64,000 nucleotides of DNA from JACMRP01 sp047302465 (GCF_047302465.1 NZ_CP178621.1:1612001-1676000), one strand, 5' to 3'. Numbered from the stretch's first letter, positions 24,701 to 33,881 are shown. Translations and numbers: made by a program. The notes: generated by a model not told the origin, from the letters alone.

Positions 24701-25602
24701 TGAAATACTTAATCTTTGCGATCGCCTTAGTCTTAGCTTCCTGTGCCCAGAAACCAACGAAGGGAACTTCAGAAAGCCCGGTTGTGGCTCGCAAAGATTC
24801 GCAGAAAGCCAAGCTCACTCAGCAAACAGTGATCTTGGATGTGCGTGCGCCTTTTGAATTCAATATGGCTCATATCCCAGGCTCTATTAACGTTGCTTGG
24901 GAAGACTTCTCGCGCAGATCTCCGGACTATCGTGGTTTGATTGAAAAAGACCTGCATCCCATCGCACGCCGTTTGGCTTTGGTTGGTATCGATCCGCAAA
25001 CTCCGGTTTTGGTGGTAGGTAAAGGTTTGGCTGGCAAAGGCGAAGAGGGACGTGTGGCTTGGACTTTAGAAAGTCTTGGCATTCAGAATGTCCAAATCGC
25101 CAACGTTGAAGACTTCCGCGAACGTCGTGAAAGTCACGAAATGCAAAATAAGACTTTCTGGACACCAAAACTTGATGAATCTATGTTCATCGGGTGGGAC
25201 GAGCTTCGTGCAAAAATCGAAGGGACGACCTACTTCCCGTCAAAAGCCCGTCGCAAATCTTTAGGGGCAGGCGCTCTTCCTATTAAGGATGAGTACTATG
25301 TCGTTATTGATGTGCGCTCTAAAGAAGAGTTCTCGATTGATAACTTGAATAAACGGACACCTCGCCAATTCCGTTTCTATAATGTTGATTGGCGCGAGTT
25401 CTTGACTGAAAATCTAGATCCAAATCCTGCGATCATGAAAACTCTGAACGAAATGGGTATTTCTCAAAATATCGAAATCAACGTGATTAGCAATCATGGC
25501 GTTCGTTCGGGTACTGTGACTTGGGCTTTAAGAAAGCTTGGGTATACCAAAACACGTAACTTCGCTGGTGGTTACGAAGCCGTGAGATTCAATAAAAAAT
25601 AG
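24700..25602 (+). CDS. Double rhodanese-domain lipoprotein lacking active-site Cys
   Basis: 300 residues. The lipobox LASC (Cys15) predicts a lipoprotein. Domain 1 (about 38-150) has VILDVRAPFEFNMAHIPGSINV. Domain 2 (about 195-298) has VVIDVRSKEEFSIDN and ends NFAGGYEAVR. In both domains the active-site loop lacks the catalytic Cys: domain 1 reads VVGKGLAGKGEEGR and domain 2 reads ISNHGVRSG. It is therefore probably a binding or scaffold protein, not a sulfurtransferase. Overlaps the lysS stop by one base. Confidence 0.85.
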   Translation: MKYLIFAIALVLASCAQKPTKGTSESPVVARKDSQKAKLTQQTVILDVRAPFEFNMAHIPGSINVAWEDFSRRSPDYRGLIEKDLHPIARRLALVGIDPQTPVLVVGKGLAGKGEEGRVAWTLESLGIQNVQIANVEDFRERRESHEMQNKTFWTPKLDESMFIGWDELRAKIEGTTYFPSKARRKSLGAGALPIKDEYYVVIDVRSKEEFSIDNLNKRTPRQFRFYNVDWREFLTENLDPNPAIMKTLNEMGISQNIEINVISNHGVRSGTVTWALRKLGYTKTRNFAGGYEAVRFNKK

Positions 25603-25728
25603 AGCATGAATTCCGTTTATTTATGGTGACTCAAGCAAAATGCGTGTTTGTACTTCTTAGTCCTCATGGTCGCTCCGAATTGATTGAATTAATCTGCAAA
25701 AAACAATGAGTTAGCCGTGAACTATGTT

Positions 25729-26673
25729 TTAGTAGTCATAGTCGTCATCGGGTGACGTACAGCTGATTTCATCTGTTTTCGTAAGCTTCAATGTCTTTGT
25801 ATCGAGTATTTGTTTTCTTTCAGTGGCGGGTTTCATTTTCTTAATTTCAAAACGAGCCAGGGATTCTTTGCTACAAGAATTCTTGATGTACTTTTCCTGA
25901 ATACCAAGTTCCAAAATCGTTTCGTTTACGAACTTGAGAGTGCTGTATTCAGTTTTGAAGGCCTGTTTCTTTTCTTTAAGATTGTAGATCCTCAATGTTC
26001 TAATTTCGTTATTTGTTCCTGAATCAACGAAGACAAGATCACCTTTGACATTCAAAAGAAAAATGCCCTCTTCCTGCAATTGAAAGAGAGGCTTTCCGTA
26101 TTCGACTTTGTTGCAGGATTTGTAGGAAATATCTTGGTTTTTAGCTTCATAGAAATCCATGAAATAGCCAGCCTTTTGATTCTTGTTCGAAAGGACTACG
26201 AAATATTTTCCTTTTATGCTGCATACAGGAAGCTTCTCTTTTGTGTATGAAATGGCCATATTCCGAGAATCTGCATGCGGGGATTGCCAATCTTGAGGGT
26301 CAATATTTATTTTGTGCTCGTTGGGATCAAGGTCAACTATCAGAGGTACATGTGATTGGCACTTTTTTGAATCACTCCCACATGCCACAAACTCACTAAA
26401 ATAGGCTTTATGTGGAACGTTCCACGCAGCGTTTGGATTTAGAAGGGTTGCATAGACATAGTATTTACCAGGCATGAGATTTAATCTGTAGTTGGTAGTT
26501 TCCGTGACAGTGCAGATTTCGCTCTTGGTGCCATCGTAAGGAATTGCGCAAACAGTTTGGCTTGGTACTTTAGCTCCGGGTAAATACGATGTTTCACCAG
26601 AAATCATAGCGTCGGCAGCGTATACCGAAGAACTCGTTAGAAGCAGCTTTATACCTAATATGAATGCTTTCAT
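25729..26673 (-). CDS. Exported protein, unknown family
   Basis: 314 residues from ATG 26673, where a signal peptide begins (MKAFILGIKLLLTSSSVYA-AD). A GTG at 26697 would add eight residues and has GAGG touching it, so the start is uncertain. The mature N-terminus (VCAIPYDG...YRLNLMPGKYYVYATL) looks like a beta-sandwich of the carboxypeptidase-regulatory type. The rest carries scattered Cys and an acidic end (SPDDDYDY). It is divergent from the TIGR02147-like gene at 26821 across 147 bp, so it may be controlled by it. Confidence 0.72.
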   Translation of the reverse strand: MKAFILGIKLLLTSSSVYAADAMISGETSYLPGAKVPSQTVCAIPYDGTKSEICTVTETTNYRLNLMPGKYYVYATLLNPNAAWNVPHKAYFSEFVACGSDSKKCQSHVPLIVDLDPNEHKINIDPQDWQSPHADSRNMAISYTKEKLPVCSIKGKYFVVLSNKNQKAGYFMDFYEAKNQDISYKSCNKVEYGKPLFQLQEEGIFLLNVKGDLVFVDSGTNNEIRTLRIYNLKEKKQAFKTEYSTLKFVNETILELGIQEKYIKNSCSKESLARFEIKKMKPATERKQILDTKTLKLTKTDEISCTSPDDDYDY

Positions 26674-26820
26674 GTTTAAATTAAATCTAATAAACACCTC
26701 TCTGTATATATAAAAGTGGTTTACGCTAAGTTCTATTGTTCTCTCTCTGGGAACGCTGAGAGATCAGTCATAGTGGTTTTTTATTGGAAATCCTAAAGCG
26801 CTTGTGCTTCGATAGAGGAC

Positions 26821-27729
26821 ATGAACTACAAAATTCCTGTCATTCAGAACTTCTTTACAGCTCCGGCTTATCTGACTTCCTTCTTCGAGATGAACAAATC
26901 CGAAACTTCAGGATTTTCTCATCGTGTTTTTGCGGCGGCGATTGATTGGCCTGTTAGTTATCTTCATGACGTAATCAGCGGTCGTAAGAAATTTACTGTG
27001 CTTCGTGCGGTGCAGTTGGCGCATTTCTTAAAGCTAAATTCGATTGCAACAGAACGGCTTATTTATTTTTCTTTGAATGAAGAAAACGATCCGTCTGTTC
27101 GCGAATATTCGCAGAAAAGAATTGTCGGAACCGCGTTTGACGAAAAACGAACTAGTCAAGCGGACTACGAGTTTTTCAAAAACGTCGATGTCGAAGCGGT
27201 CTTTTCGGTTATTGTCTGGGCCAAAAAGCGAATTGCTAGTTCTAAAATCAAATCGCTTTTGTACACGTTTCCAGAGCTGACTGAGGCTCGTATTGAGAGC
27301 GTTATTGAATGGCTGACCCAAAAATCCTTCTTAGTTTTTGATGGCAAGGGTGTATTAGTGTCTTCAGCGCAGGACTTAGTTCTTGATGAACATGGTGCCG
27401 ATCCCAATTCAACAGGGGTGGCGATTCATGAAAAATACGCTGAAAGCTTTGGGAACTTCACCCGTAATCCAAAAACTCCATGCATGTACAATGGGGGCTT
27501 CTTCGAGATCCCTAGAAAAGATTTTCTACCAGTGGCGCAGCGTATTTTAGAAACCCGCAACTGGTTGGCGGAATATGTGAAGACTGCAAATGCGAATCCC
27601 AAAGAAAAGATTCAAGATACTCTGGTCTTTCAAATGGATATGAATCTTTTTACTATTTTCGATAAGACTGTGGCTCAAGAAATTGGCGATGACCTCGAGA
27701 CTAATCCTGGGAGCGAAGCCTCCGTGTGA
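26821..27729 (+). CDS. Divergent TIGR02147-type regulator
   Basis: 302 residues. The N-terminal HTH region (about 20-85) includes FSHRVFAAAIDWPVSYLHDVISGRKKF, aligning with the FSxRAFAxxLxxxxSxLSxILSGKKxL pattern of TIGR02147. A middle winged-helix region and a C-terminal region ending DTLVFQMDMNLFTIF follow, as in the family. It is more diverged than the copy at 5537-6367. AGAGGAC lies just before the ATG. TCTCTC/GAGAGA half-sites flank 26742-26763 upstream and might be an operator. Confidence 0.7.
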   Translation: MNYKIPVIQNFFTAPAYLTSFFEMNKSETSGFSHRVFAAAIDWPVSYLHDVISGRKKFTVLRAVQLAHFLKLNSIATERLIYFSLNEENDPSVREYSQKRIVGTAFDEKRTSQADYEFFKNVDVEAVFSVIVWAKKRIASSKIKSLLYTFPELTEARIESVIEWLTQKSFLVFDGKGVLVSSAQDLVLDEHGADPNSTGVAIHEKYAESFGNFTRNPKTPCMYNGGFFEIPRKDFLPVAQRILETRNWLAEYVKTANANPKEKIQDTLVFQMDMNLFTIFDKTVAQEIGDDLETNPGSEASV

Positions 27730-27755
27730 CTTTTTCCGCCGAGAACGCCTAAGTA

Positions 27756-27783
27756 TTGACCAGCGATAGATTGTTTGTAATAC
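27756..27783 (+). promoter_or_regulatory. Sigma70-like promoter for the 27900 gene
   Basis: TTGACC (27756-27761), a 16-bp spacer and TAATAC (27778-27783), 117 bp before the ATG. It fits the following single gene with its own terminator. Confidence 0.45.
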
Positions 27784-27899
27784 CACCAGTGGAATAAGAG
27801 GCGCTATATTCCTGGTCCTTCTGTTGCAATGCGGGCTCTTGCGTAGCTAATCCGTTTCGAAGAATGAACTTCGTTTTCTAGGATGGCAAAGAGGTATAT

Positions 27900-28337
27900 A
27901 TGAATAAAGTAATTCGTCAGGTAATGGTTGTGGCTCTTATGGTTGGCTCTGTATCTTCTGCGGCATTCGCCAAAGATGCATTGAGCGAAGACTATATCAT
28001 GTTCTGTGGTAGCAAAACTCAGATCGAAGACATGTTTCATGCAAAAGGTGAAAAAGGTTCTTTGACTAAGAAAGACTTGAAAGAGCTGAACGAAAGCCGT
28101 CAGCCGACTTTGGATGTTCTTGCAAATGGTAAAGTAGCTATTAAAAAATTGCTCGATGAGGGCAATAAAGCCGACACAGGCGCATTCGGCGTAATTATCG
28201 TTTGCGGAGTCCTAAACTCGATCCAGAGTGAAGTCAGAGACAATGGCTGCATCGACTTGAGCACAAACCAGGCCGTACAAGATAACGGTGGTTTGGCAGC
28301 TTGCGCTGAAATGATTAACGCTCTTCCAAAGAACTAG
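27900..28337 (+). CDS. Small exported protein, unknown
   Basis: 145 residues with a signal peptide (cleavage near AAFA-KDAL) and AGAGG 6 nt upstream of the ATG. The mature part is helical and holds four Cys (MFCGS, IVCGV, NGCID, LAACAE), enough for two disulphides. No family recognised. A promoter-like site lies upstream and a strong terminator follows, so it is probably monocistronic. Confidence 0.75.
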   Translation: MNKVIRQVMVVALMVGSVSSAAFAKDALSEDYIMFCGSKTQIEDMFHAKGEKGSLTKKDLKELNESRQPTLDVLANGKVAIKKLLDEGNKADTGAFGVIIVCGVLNSIQSEVRDNGCIDLSTNQAVQDNGGLAACAEMINALPKN

Positions 28338-28367
28338 TCATTTCTTAGATTTTCATAGAATAAATTT

Positions 28368-28404
28368 AAACCAGCCAAGGTCTTTCCCTGGCTGGTTTTT
28401 TTTT
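28368..28404 (+). terminator. Intrinsic terminator
   Basis: AAACCAGCCA (28368-28377) pairs with TGGCTGGTTT (28389-28398) around an 11-nt loop and is followed by a run of T. It lies 30 nt after the stop at 28337. Confidence 0.92.
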
Positions 28405-28538
28405 GAGCGAATACACAAAACGGAACAGTGGCTAACGTTTAGACGGCAGAAACGTTATCAACAGGGGTTATACGCACTTGCAGCCTGGCTTGAATATAGC
28501 AATGCCTCCCGGAAACGCTTTATTTTGAGGGTTGTAAG

Positions 28539-30068
28539 TTGAGAAACTGGCGAGGTCTTTCAGGCTTGGTGGCTGTAGTACTCCTGATGTCGGGGTGTGC
28601 TTCCATGCGTGATACGACCCAAAAGTTTCCCGTAGCTTGTGATATCGAGCCATGTACTGTTTATGTGAAAGAAAATCCTCAACAAAAAGTCCAAGCACCG
28701 TCGATGATCGAAGTCGAGCGTGACTCCGAAGCCAATCTGGTTTTTTCCAATGATTCCAAGCAAAAACGACAGATTTTAAAAGGACGTATTCGTTGGAGTG
28801 AAAGTATCCTACCAAACGCTTTGCTGGCGTTTATGGGGCCTCAAGGGGTGCTAGCTGCTATCGGTATGTCTATTGATTATTTCACGGGAAATATGTTTGA
28901 GCTTCCAGCGCCAAAGCCTGTGAAATTCCGCGACGAACCCTTCAAGCACAATCCACAGCACATTGTAATCGCCCCTGTTACTGCGGACACCCAGCTTGAA
29001 TCCGATGAGGCTGTCGTCTATGTTTTAGAGGCGATACGTAAGCAATATCCAAAGGCCAAGGTTGAGGTTCCCGAGCAGTATTGGCGCCACTTCGAAAGAG
29101 CAGGGTGGACCGGGACCGAGTTTCCGTCAGAAAACTGGAAACTCTATGATCTCTATGCAGAGTTAAAAACTCCTTATGTGGTAGTCGGAAAAGTATTGAA
29201 ATCCTCTCAAGAAGAAAAATTCGTTCAGTTTTCATTGAAAGATACTTATCGCCACGAAGTGGTTTTTAAAGAGACTGCAAGCTATCAAAGTCAGTATAAA
29301 AAAGGAGATAGCATTGTCTGGGCAAAATCCAAATTGGTGGACTTAATTCCGAATGCTGTTTCTCTTTCTAGTGTGACTAGTAGAACAAGCGGGTATGCGA
29401 TGTCTACTGAGGACGGCGCCGCACTCGATGGCAAGTCCTTGGATTCCTCTTATAGTAGCTACAATTTAAGTGGTAGCCCAGAGATGTATAAGCAAAGAAA
29501 TGATTGGGAAATTTCGCTGGCCAACTTGGACCCTGATTTGGGGCGAAGATTTTCTTTTGTATTTAGATGGGCGACGGATGCAACCCTAAGAAAAAGCTCA
29601 TCTTACTTGTTTAAACAAACCGTGAGCTATACCGGAGCTTTTAGTAAAGTAGATTATCAGGATTCGATCCAAAACCGCATCGACCAATATTTTATGGGTG
29701 CCAGCATCGGTCCCGAAGTCGGTGTTGCAGGGTTCTTGGGATATTTGTATTGGAATGTTATTGCGGGTGCTGAACTTATGTATGCAGATCTCTCAGGAGG
29801 CGGTCAGCAGCTTTGGGAAGTTTATAGCCCCATGACAGTGAATTTGGGCCATAAGTTCAGAATCACGGAAAGTCTTCACTTTGGCTGGGGGATCTCTGCG
29901 AAACTGATGCCTGAGTGGGTGAACACGAAGGTAATGTCAGCCGCTGCTGGGGAAAAGCTTGATGGCGGTGTTAGCTCCGAGATGCGTACGAATGTGGGGC
30001 TTACTTATCAGTTCCCAGAGATGAAAACGATGGGGCGCTCGCAGGTTCGTAAGATGGTGACGAACTAA
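28539..30068 (+). CDS. Large lipoprotein, unknown function
   Basis: 509 residues starting at TTG 28539, with GAGG 8 nt upstream. The lipobox MSGC predicts lipidation at Cys20. The mature N-terminus (CDIEPCTVYV...) resembles the short beta motif of PEGA-like surface proteins, followed by a hydrophobic patch (LLAFMGPQGVLAAIGMSIDYF, about 97-117). A middle region contains VVGKVLKSSQEEKFV. The C-terminal third has barrel-like strands (GASIGPEVGVAGFLGYLYW, VNLGHKFRI). First of four consecutive exported-protein genes. Function unknown. Confidence 0.78.
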   Translation: MRNWRGLSGLVAVVLLMSGCASMRDTTQKFPVACDIEPCTVYVKENPQQKVQAPSMIEVERDSEANLVFSNDSKQKRQILKGRIRWSESILPNALLAFMGPQGVLAAIGMSIDYFTGNMFELPAPKPVKFRDEPFKHNPQHIVIAPVTADTQLESDEAVVYVLEAIRKQYPKAKVEVPEQYWRHFERAGWTGTEFPSENWKLYDLYAELKTPYVVVGKVLKSSQEEKFVQFSLKDTYRHEVVFKETASYQSQYKKGDSIVWAKSKLVDLIPNAVSLSSVTSRTSGYAMSTEDGAALDGKSLDSSYSSYNLSGSPEMYKQRNDWEISLANLDPDLGRRFSFVFRWATDATLRKSSSYLFKQTVSYTGAFSKVDYQDSIQNRIDQYFMGASIGPEVGVAGFLGYLYWNVIAGAELMYADLSGGGQQLWEVYSPMTVNLGHKFRITESLHFGWGISAKLMPEWVNTKVMSAAAGEKLDGGVSSEMRTNVGLTYQFPEMKTMGRSQVRKMVTN

Positions 30069-30201
30069 CTTTGTACCTCTTGTCCCGAAAAGACCACGGG
30101 CGGCCACCGACTATAAGTTTGCCAGTCATTCGCTCCCCAAAAGCAATAAAACCAATATGGGTTTGGCGTTGTTCTTGTAAGTAAGGCCGACGGAGGTTCG
30201 T

Positions 30202-30918
30202 ATGTCATCACAAAGAAAGATCGCAGGATGGGTTCTGGGCATGGTTTTAGCGGGTCAACCCCTTTTGGCCGCTGATTCAAAAGCCGTAGCTGTACCTAGT
30301 CCTAATGAAGCAAAGATTATGAGTGCTCTTGTGGAGCAAGTTTTAAACTCTATCGATAAGGCTAGCCTTGATATCGAGTTTGACGGCTTAAGCATCCAAG
30401 GCGGCAATGGCGAAAACAAGATCGAAGCAGATTACGCTTCGTTGTCTGGAATGGTTCAATTCAACCGTGACTGGAACGTGGATATTATGCCACCTGGTAC
30501 GGGCGGCAACGTAGATCCTCAGATTTCGCGTTTGTACCCAGAAGTTGGTGCTGATTCTAAAAATCTAGTGGCAGGTGTTTCTGTAGTTATGCGCGGACAA
30601 AACATCGACACAAGTCTTCGTTTCTTCTCGGGTTATGATTCTAAATCACAAAGCTGGTTGGCTCGTCCATTAACTTTGCAGGTTTCAAATCAGATGAATA
30701 AGGCCTTATTGTCGATTCGTCTTCATTCTTTGAGCGCGAAAGTAACTGCAAATGCAGTAAATCCTTCGCAAAAAGATGTGAAAGGTACTTGTGAATCCGA
30801 CAAGATGCTTTTGGACTTAGTTACCGGTAAAAACAAGATTGTAAAAGTAGGTTGTGAATTCGACGGTAATTTCTCTGATAAAGGCTATCAAATTAACTTC
30901 AAATACATGAACAGGTAG
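30202..30918 (+). CDS. Exported protein, unknown (cluster member 2)
   Basis: 238 residues. A signal peptide ends near LLAA-DSKA. The mature part is soluble, rich in Ser, Asn and Lys, with a Gly-rich stretch GLSIQGGNGENK and two Cys. Five base pairs separate its stop from the next gene's TTG start, so the two are co-transcribed. Family not recognised. Confidence 0.75.
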   Translation: MSSQRKIAGWVLGMVLAGQPLLAADSKAVAVPSPNEAKIMSALVEQVLNSIDKASLDIEFDGLSIQGGNGENKIEADYASLSGMVQFNRDWNVDIMPPGTGGNVDPQISRLYPEVGADSKNLVAGVSVVMRGQNIDTSLRFFSGYDSKSQSWLARPLTLQVSNQMNKALLSIRLHSLSAKVTANAVNPSQKDVKGTCESDKMLLDLVTGKNKIVKVGCEFDGNFSDKGYQINFKYMNR

Positions 30919-30923
30919 TCACT

Positions 30924-31706
30924 TTGAAACTCTTGAAGACACTATTCCTTATTCTAATTCTTTCTAGCGCCGCGATGGCAGAGGAAGAACTATCAGTCCC
31001 CACCGATGCGACAAGCAGCGGTGGCGTGACTTATTGGATAGCGAAGAAGTTGGTTTTAGACATTGATAAGATGTTGGTAAGCCAGGGCATTCGTGCAGAG
31101 GTCTGCACTTATCGTAACTTCAATCCGTCCCAAGAGACCTCATACAAAGGTATCGGCCCTTGTTTGTACGAGAATTTTAAAAAGTCGATGAAGAGTGATG
31201 AGCTAACGGGTGTTACCTTCACTTGGATTCAAGATAAGAACCAAAACTATCATCCGATTGAAATCCGTTGGCGTCCGCCACGTGGTGGCTGGATGAAGGT
31301 GATTGGTCAGGCTCTTGAAATGCGCTTAGAAAAACCATTGTATTCTGTTCGCAGTTTCTTTGGTGGCGATGAAAAAGCCAATAAACTTCGTTATAGCGAT
31401 TTTTTGGCGGGTGAGTTGAATATCATCCTTCCGAAAGATCCTGCGGCTTTAGAGGCGCTTTTAGCTTCTGGAAACCAATGGCTGAAGAAGTTTGGTCCAA
31501 ATCTTCGTGATATCGACTTCGGATTGAAAACGGATCGCGTAGAAGAGGGTAAAGTCATTTATCAAGGTCACCTGACTGTAGGTTTGGATCTTGGTGGCGA
31601 GTACCAGCAAACGAATTTCGATGTCACGACCAACGTGAATGTGTTGTTGTTGGATAGAAAGTTCTTCGCAAAAGGCCACATGGACTCCAACGGAGGGTTG
31701 CCGTGA
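30924..31706 (+). CDS. Exported protein, unknown (cluster member 3)
   Basis: 260 residues starting at TTG 30924, with a signal peptide (MKLLKTLFLILILSSAAMA). The C-terminal half reads as long beta strands (DIDFGLKTDRVEEGKVIYQG, HLTVGLDLGGEYQQTNFD), as in periplasmic lipid-binding or barrel-like proteins. It overlaps the next gene by 4 nt (GTGA). Family not recognised. Confidence 0.75.
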   Translation: MKLLKTLFLILILSSAAMAEEELSVPTDATSSGGVTYWIAKKLVLDIDKMLVSQGIRAEVCTYRNFNPSQETSYKGIGPCLYENFKKSMKSDELTGVTFTWIQDKNQNYHPIEIRWRPPRGGWMKVIGQALEMRLEKPLYSVRSFFGGDEKANKLRYSDFLAGELNIILPKDPAALEALLASGNQWLKKFGPNLRDIDFGLKTDRVEEGKVIYQGHLTVGLDLGGEYQQTNFDVTTNVNVLLLDRKFFAKGHMDSNGGLP

Positions 31707-32425
31707 GAATCTCAGCTCTTTTAATAGTTCTTTTTAGCTCATTGCAAGTCTTAGCGGCTCAACCTGGTCAGCATTGCTTGATCAAGCCTCTGTATTTAGA
31801 GAGTCTCGCGAATAAAATGTTGAAGGCTCATCAAGACGAAAAAATGATCTTCCCCGATAGCTCAGTGATTCAATTTGAAGCTGCAGGAAATATTAGCAGC
31901 TCAGGCACGGCTCAAGATGGAACCTTCGAGGGTATCTTCCGTCCTGAAGAAGACGGGCAATTCTCTTTGACTCCGTTACCAATCCTCGTTGTTGATTTAA
32001 AGCGCACGCGCGAATTAGTTTATGTATGCGCGCATTCGTCTTCAAAAAATCCTAAAGAAAATTATCTGATCCTTTATTTCATGCGTGGTTATAGCTTAGG
32101 CCCTTCAACGGCAGGTTCGTTTATCGGAGATTTGCTTTTTAGTTCGGTGAAGGTGAAACCGGTGACTTTGTCGCCGCTAGGGCTTTTGCCTGTTAAGAAG
32201 CTATTTTCAAATGAAAACGGTATCAATCCACTAGGTATCTTTCTGATTCCAATTGTGATCACTGATACGATTCAAAAAGGTTTGATGAACGCGGTTTCGA
32301 CTTTCTCTAAGATTGGTGTCGAGAGAATCACGATTACATATGATAATATCGAACTTGCGACCGGCGTGGATCTCATTGAGCCTGCGAAGTCTCTTTATAG
32401 CAAAGACATTCCCCTGAAAAAATAA
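31703..32425 (+). CDS. Exported protein, unknown (cluster member 4)
   Basis: 240 residues from GTG 31703, preceded by GGAGGG at 5-nt spacing. A signal peptide ends near LQVLA-AQPG. A conserved-looking hydrophobic region (PLGIFLIPIVITDTIQKGLM, about 168-187) may contact the membrane. Two Cys are present. It closes the cluster, and a bidirectional terminator follows directly. Confidence 0.75.
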   Translation: MRISALLIVLFSSLQVLAAQPGQHCLIKPLYLESLANKMLKAHQDEKMIFPDSSVIQFEAAGNISSSGTAQDGTFEGIFRPEEDGQFSLTPLPILVVDLKRTRELVYVCAHSSSKNPKENYLILYFMRGYSLGPSTAGSFIGDLLFSSVKVKPVTLSPLGLLPVKKLFSNENGINPLGIFLIPIVITDTIQKGLMNAVSTFSKIGVERITITYDNIELATGVDLIEPAKSLYSKDIPLKK

Positions 32426-32426
32426 A

Positions 32427-32461
32427 AATAGCAGAAACTGAGTGGTCAGATTTCTGCTATT
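32427..32461. terminator. Bidirectional terminator
   Basis: AATAGCAGAAA (32427-32437) and TTTCTGCTATT (32451-32461) form a perfect 11-bp stem. It sits between convergent genes ending at 32425 and 32486 and can serve both, though the T-tracts are short. Confidence 0.7.
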
Positions 32462-32485
32462 AAATTCTAAGCTTAATAATTAGGA

Positions 32486-33007
32486 TTAAACTGCTTTTTC
32501 AGCGCCCATGATGCTAGCGCCAAGGCCCTTTTTTTCAGTGCCATCAAGCACCTTTTTTAATTTCTTGCGGAAATTACGGATCGCTTTTTTAACCTCGATC
32601 ACGAGTTCTTGATCCATGTCAGAAAAAGCTGTGGACTCAGGAGTATTCGGGAAATCCAAATTCAATTTCACCTTAGCATCCAAGTTTTGTGCAATAGCCA
32701 TCAAAGCGATTTCCTCGTCAGAAAGTTGGCGAGAGTTTGTTCCCGCTGCTTCGAGGAATTGGCTTTGTTGAGACACCAAGAAGATCAACTTTTGTGATTC
32801 GTCCTCAGTCAACGCCAGGGCGATCGAGATTCTTCGGGCCAACTTGTGGGAAAGTGGTCTTTTCCCAGAGAGAATTTCGGAGAGTTGGCCTGAAGAAACT
32901 CCGAGAGATCTTGCAAATGCTCGCAAAGAGTATCTTGGGTTCTTTTCTTTTCGCTCGTTAAAGATACAGATTAAATAATCCGCTGCCGTTTTAACTTCTG
33001 TTTCCAT
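32486..33007 (-). CDS. Short HTH regulator related to the TIGR02147 N-domain
   Basis: 173 residues. ATG 33007 is chosen because the longer frame (to 33103) runs through the operator-like palindrome at 33031-33057 and family members begin near this point. The domain PRYSLRAFARSLGVSSGQL plus SEILSGKRPLSHKLARRI (about 23-59) aligns closely with the HTH of the TIGR02147 protein at 5537-6367 (YSMRAYAR, LSEIL). The C-terminal half is shorter and basic (RNFRKKLKKVL) and lacks most of the DUF4423 region. Probably autoregulated. Confidence 0.78.
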   Translation of the reverse strand: METEVKTAADYLICIFNERKEKNPRYSLRAFARSLGVSSGQLSEILSGKRPLSHKLARRISIALALTEDESQKLIFLVSQQSQFLEAAGTNSRQLSDEEIALMAIAQNLDAKVKLNLDFPNTPESTAFSDMDQELVIEVKKAIRNFRKKLKKVLDGTEKKGLGASIMGAEKAV

Positions 33008-33346
33008 TTTATTGTCGCCCTCATGATCTCCGAACATTGTGAGAGTACAATGTTTCGGTTTGTCCGCTCTTCTGATTGGAGCAAATATTTTAAAGATTGT
33101 CAAAAAATCTTAACATTAAACAATGTCATTTTATAAAAAAGAGACGGTTCATTTCAAAAAAACAACATAATTTCGATTATTTGTATATCTTGTTACGTTT
33201 TTAACGAGTCGCTTAATTTCTGTCAAAAAGGCTCGTAAACACAAACGTGTAGAGCGCAAGTTTCAAGCGTTCGGCAAAACAGCTCGCGTTCGACGAACTA
33301 AACAACTCACATTTTAGTTGATGGATTTTCGTGGACTGGGGAGTGC
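33008..33346. other. 339-bp intergenic region with operator-like dyads
   Basis: AT-rich and without a credible gene. It contains the dyad at 33031-33057 and a shorter ACATT-AAAC-AATGT dyad at 33113-33126. The remaining sequence up to the Cys-repeat gene shows nothing further I can name. Confidence 0.5.
33031..33057. promoter_or_regulatory. Strong inverted repeat, likely operator
   Basis: AACATTGT (33033-33040), a 6-nt spacer and ACAATGTT (33047-33054) form a perfect 8-bp dyad, extended by CG/CGG at the outer ends with one bulged T. It lies 24 bp upstream of the start of the HTH gene at 33007, the expected place for autorepression. Confidence 0.6.
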
Positions 33347-33823
33347 TTACTTTTTAATTTCAAGCGCTTGAAAACCCTTACCGGAACCATTGGGAGCAGA
33401 GGCTGGGCTTCGGCTATTATTGTAAAGGCAAGTCTCTATGGCAAGAGTCTCTTTGACCTCAGCGCACTTCTTGAGTTGAGCACGGCTGTAGTCTTTGTTT
33501 TTGATTTTTTTGATACAGCTGAGACGAGAAGTATCGTTCAGCTCATTGGGGCGGGAACAGAGATCTAAGGCCTCAGGATTGAAGCTAGCGCCTTTAATCT
33601 CATCCAGGCAGCTCATGAAGCTCTCGTCTTCTTGTTGCAACCCACAGGCTGTGGATGCGTACCAATCGAGTTCGCTTTTTGAGACTTTCAACATGCAGGT
33701 GGCTTTATCTTTGTCCCCTAAAAAGCGCTCGCATAGGGCGCCTGGGTCCGTGGGCTCAATCGCCAGGGTAATAAGAGGAATCAAGAAAAAGGTAAGATGA
33801 GTTTTCAAAAGAAGTTGTAGCAT
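33347..33823 (-). CDS. Exported Cys-repeat protein, relative of the 521-982 protein
   Basis: 158 residues from ATG 33823, where a signal peptide begins (MLQLLLKTHLTFFLIPLITLA). The mature part has four C-x(8-11)-C units: CERF...CMLKV, CGLQ...CLDEI, CSRP...CIKKI and CAEV...CLYN. Spacing and the hydrophobic residue after each second Cys match the protein at 521-982, and both start mature with [LI]EP-[KT]-DP. Likely periplasmic, disulphide-rich, function unknown. Stands alone. Confidence 0.78.
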   Translation of the reverse strand: MLQLLLKTHLTFFLIPLITLAIEPTDPGALCERFLGDKDKATCMLKVSKSELDWYASTACGLQQEDESFMSCLDEIKGASFNPEALDLCSRPNELNDTSRLSCIKKIKNKDYSRAQLKKCAEVKETLAIETCLYNNSRSPASAPNGSGKGFQALEIKK

Positions 33824-33881
33824 TTGAGAGTCACTCCGTGACGGCCCCATTGGGGCCCCACTATAAACAGTAGCAGCCCGC

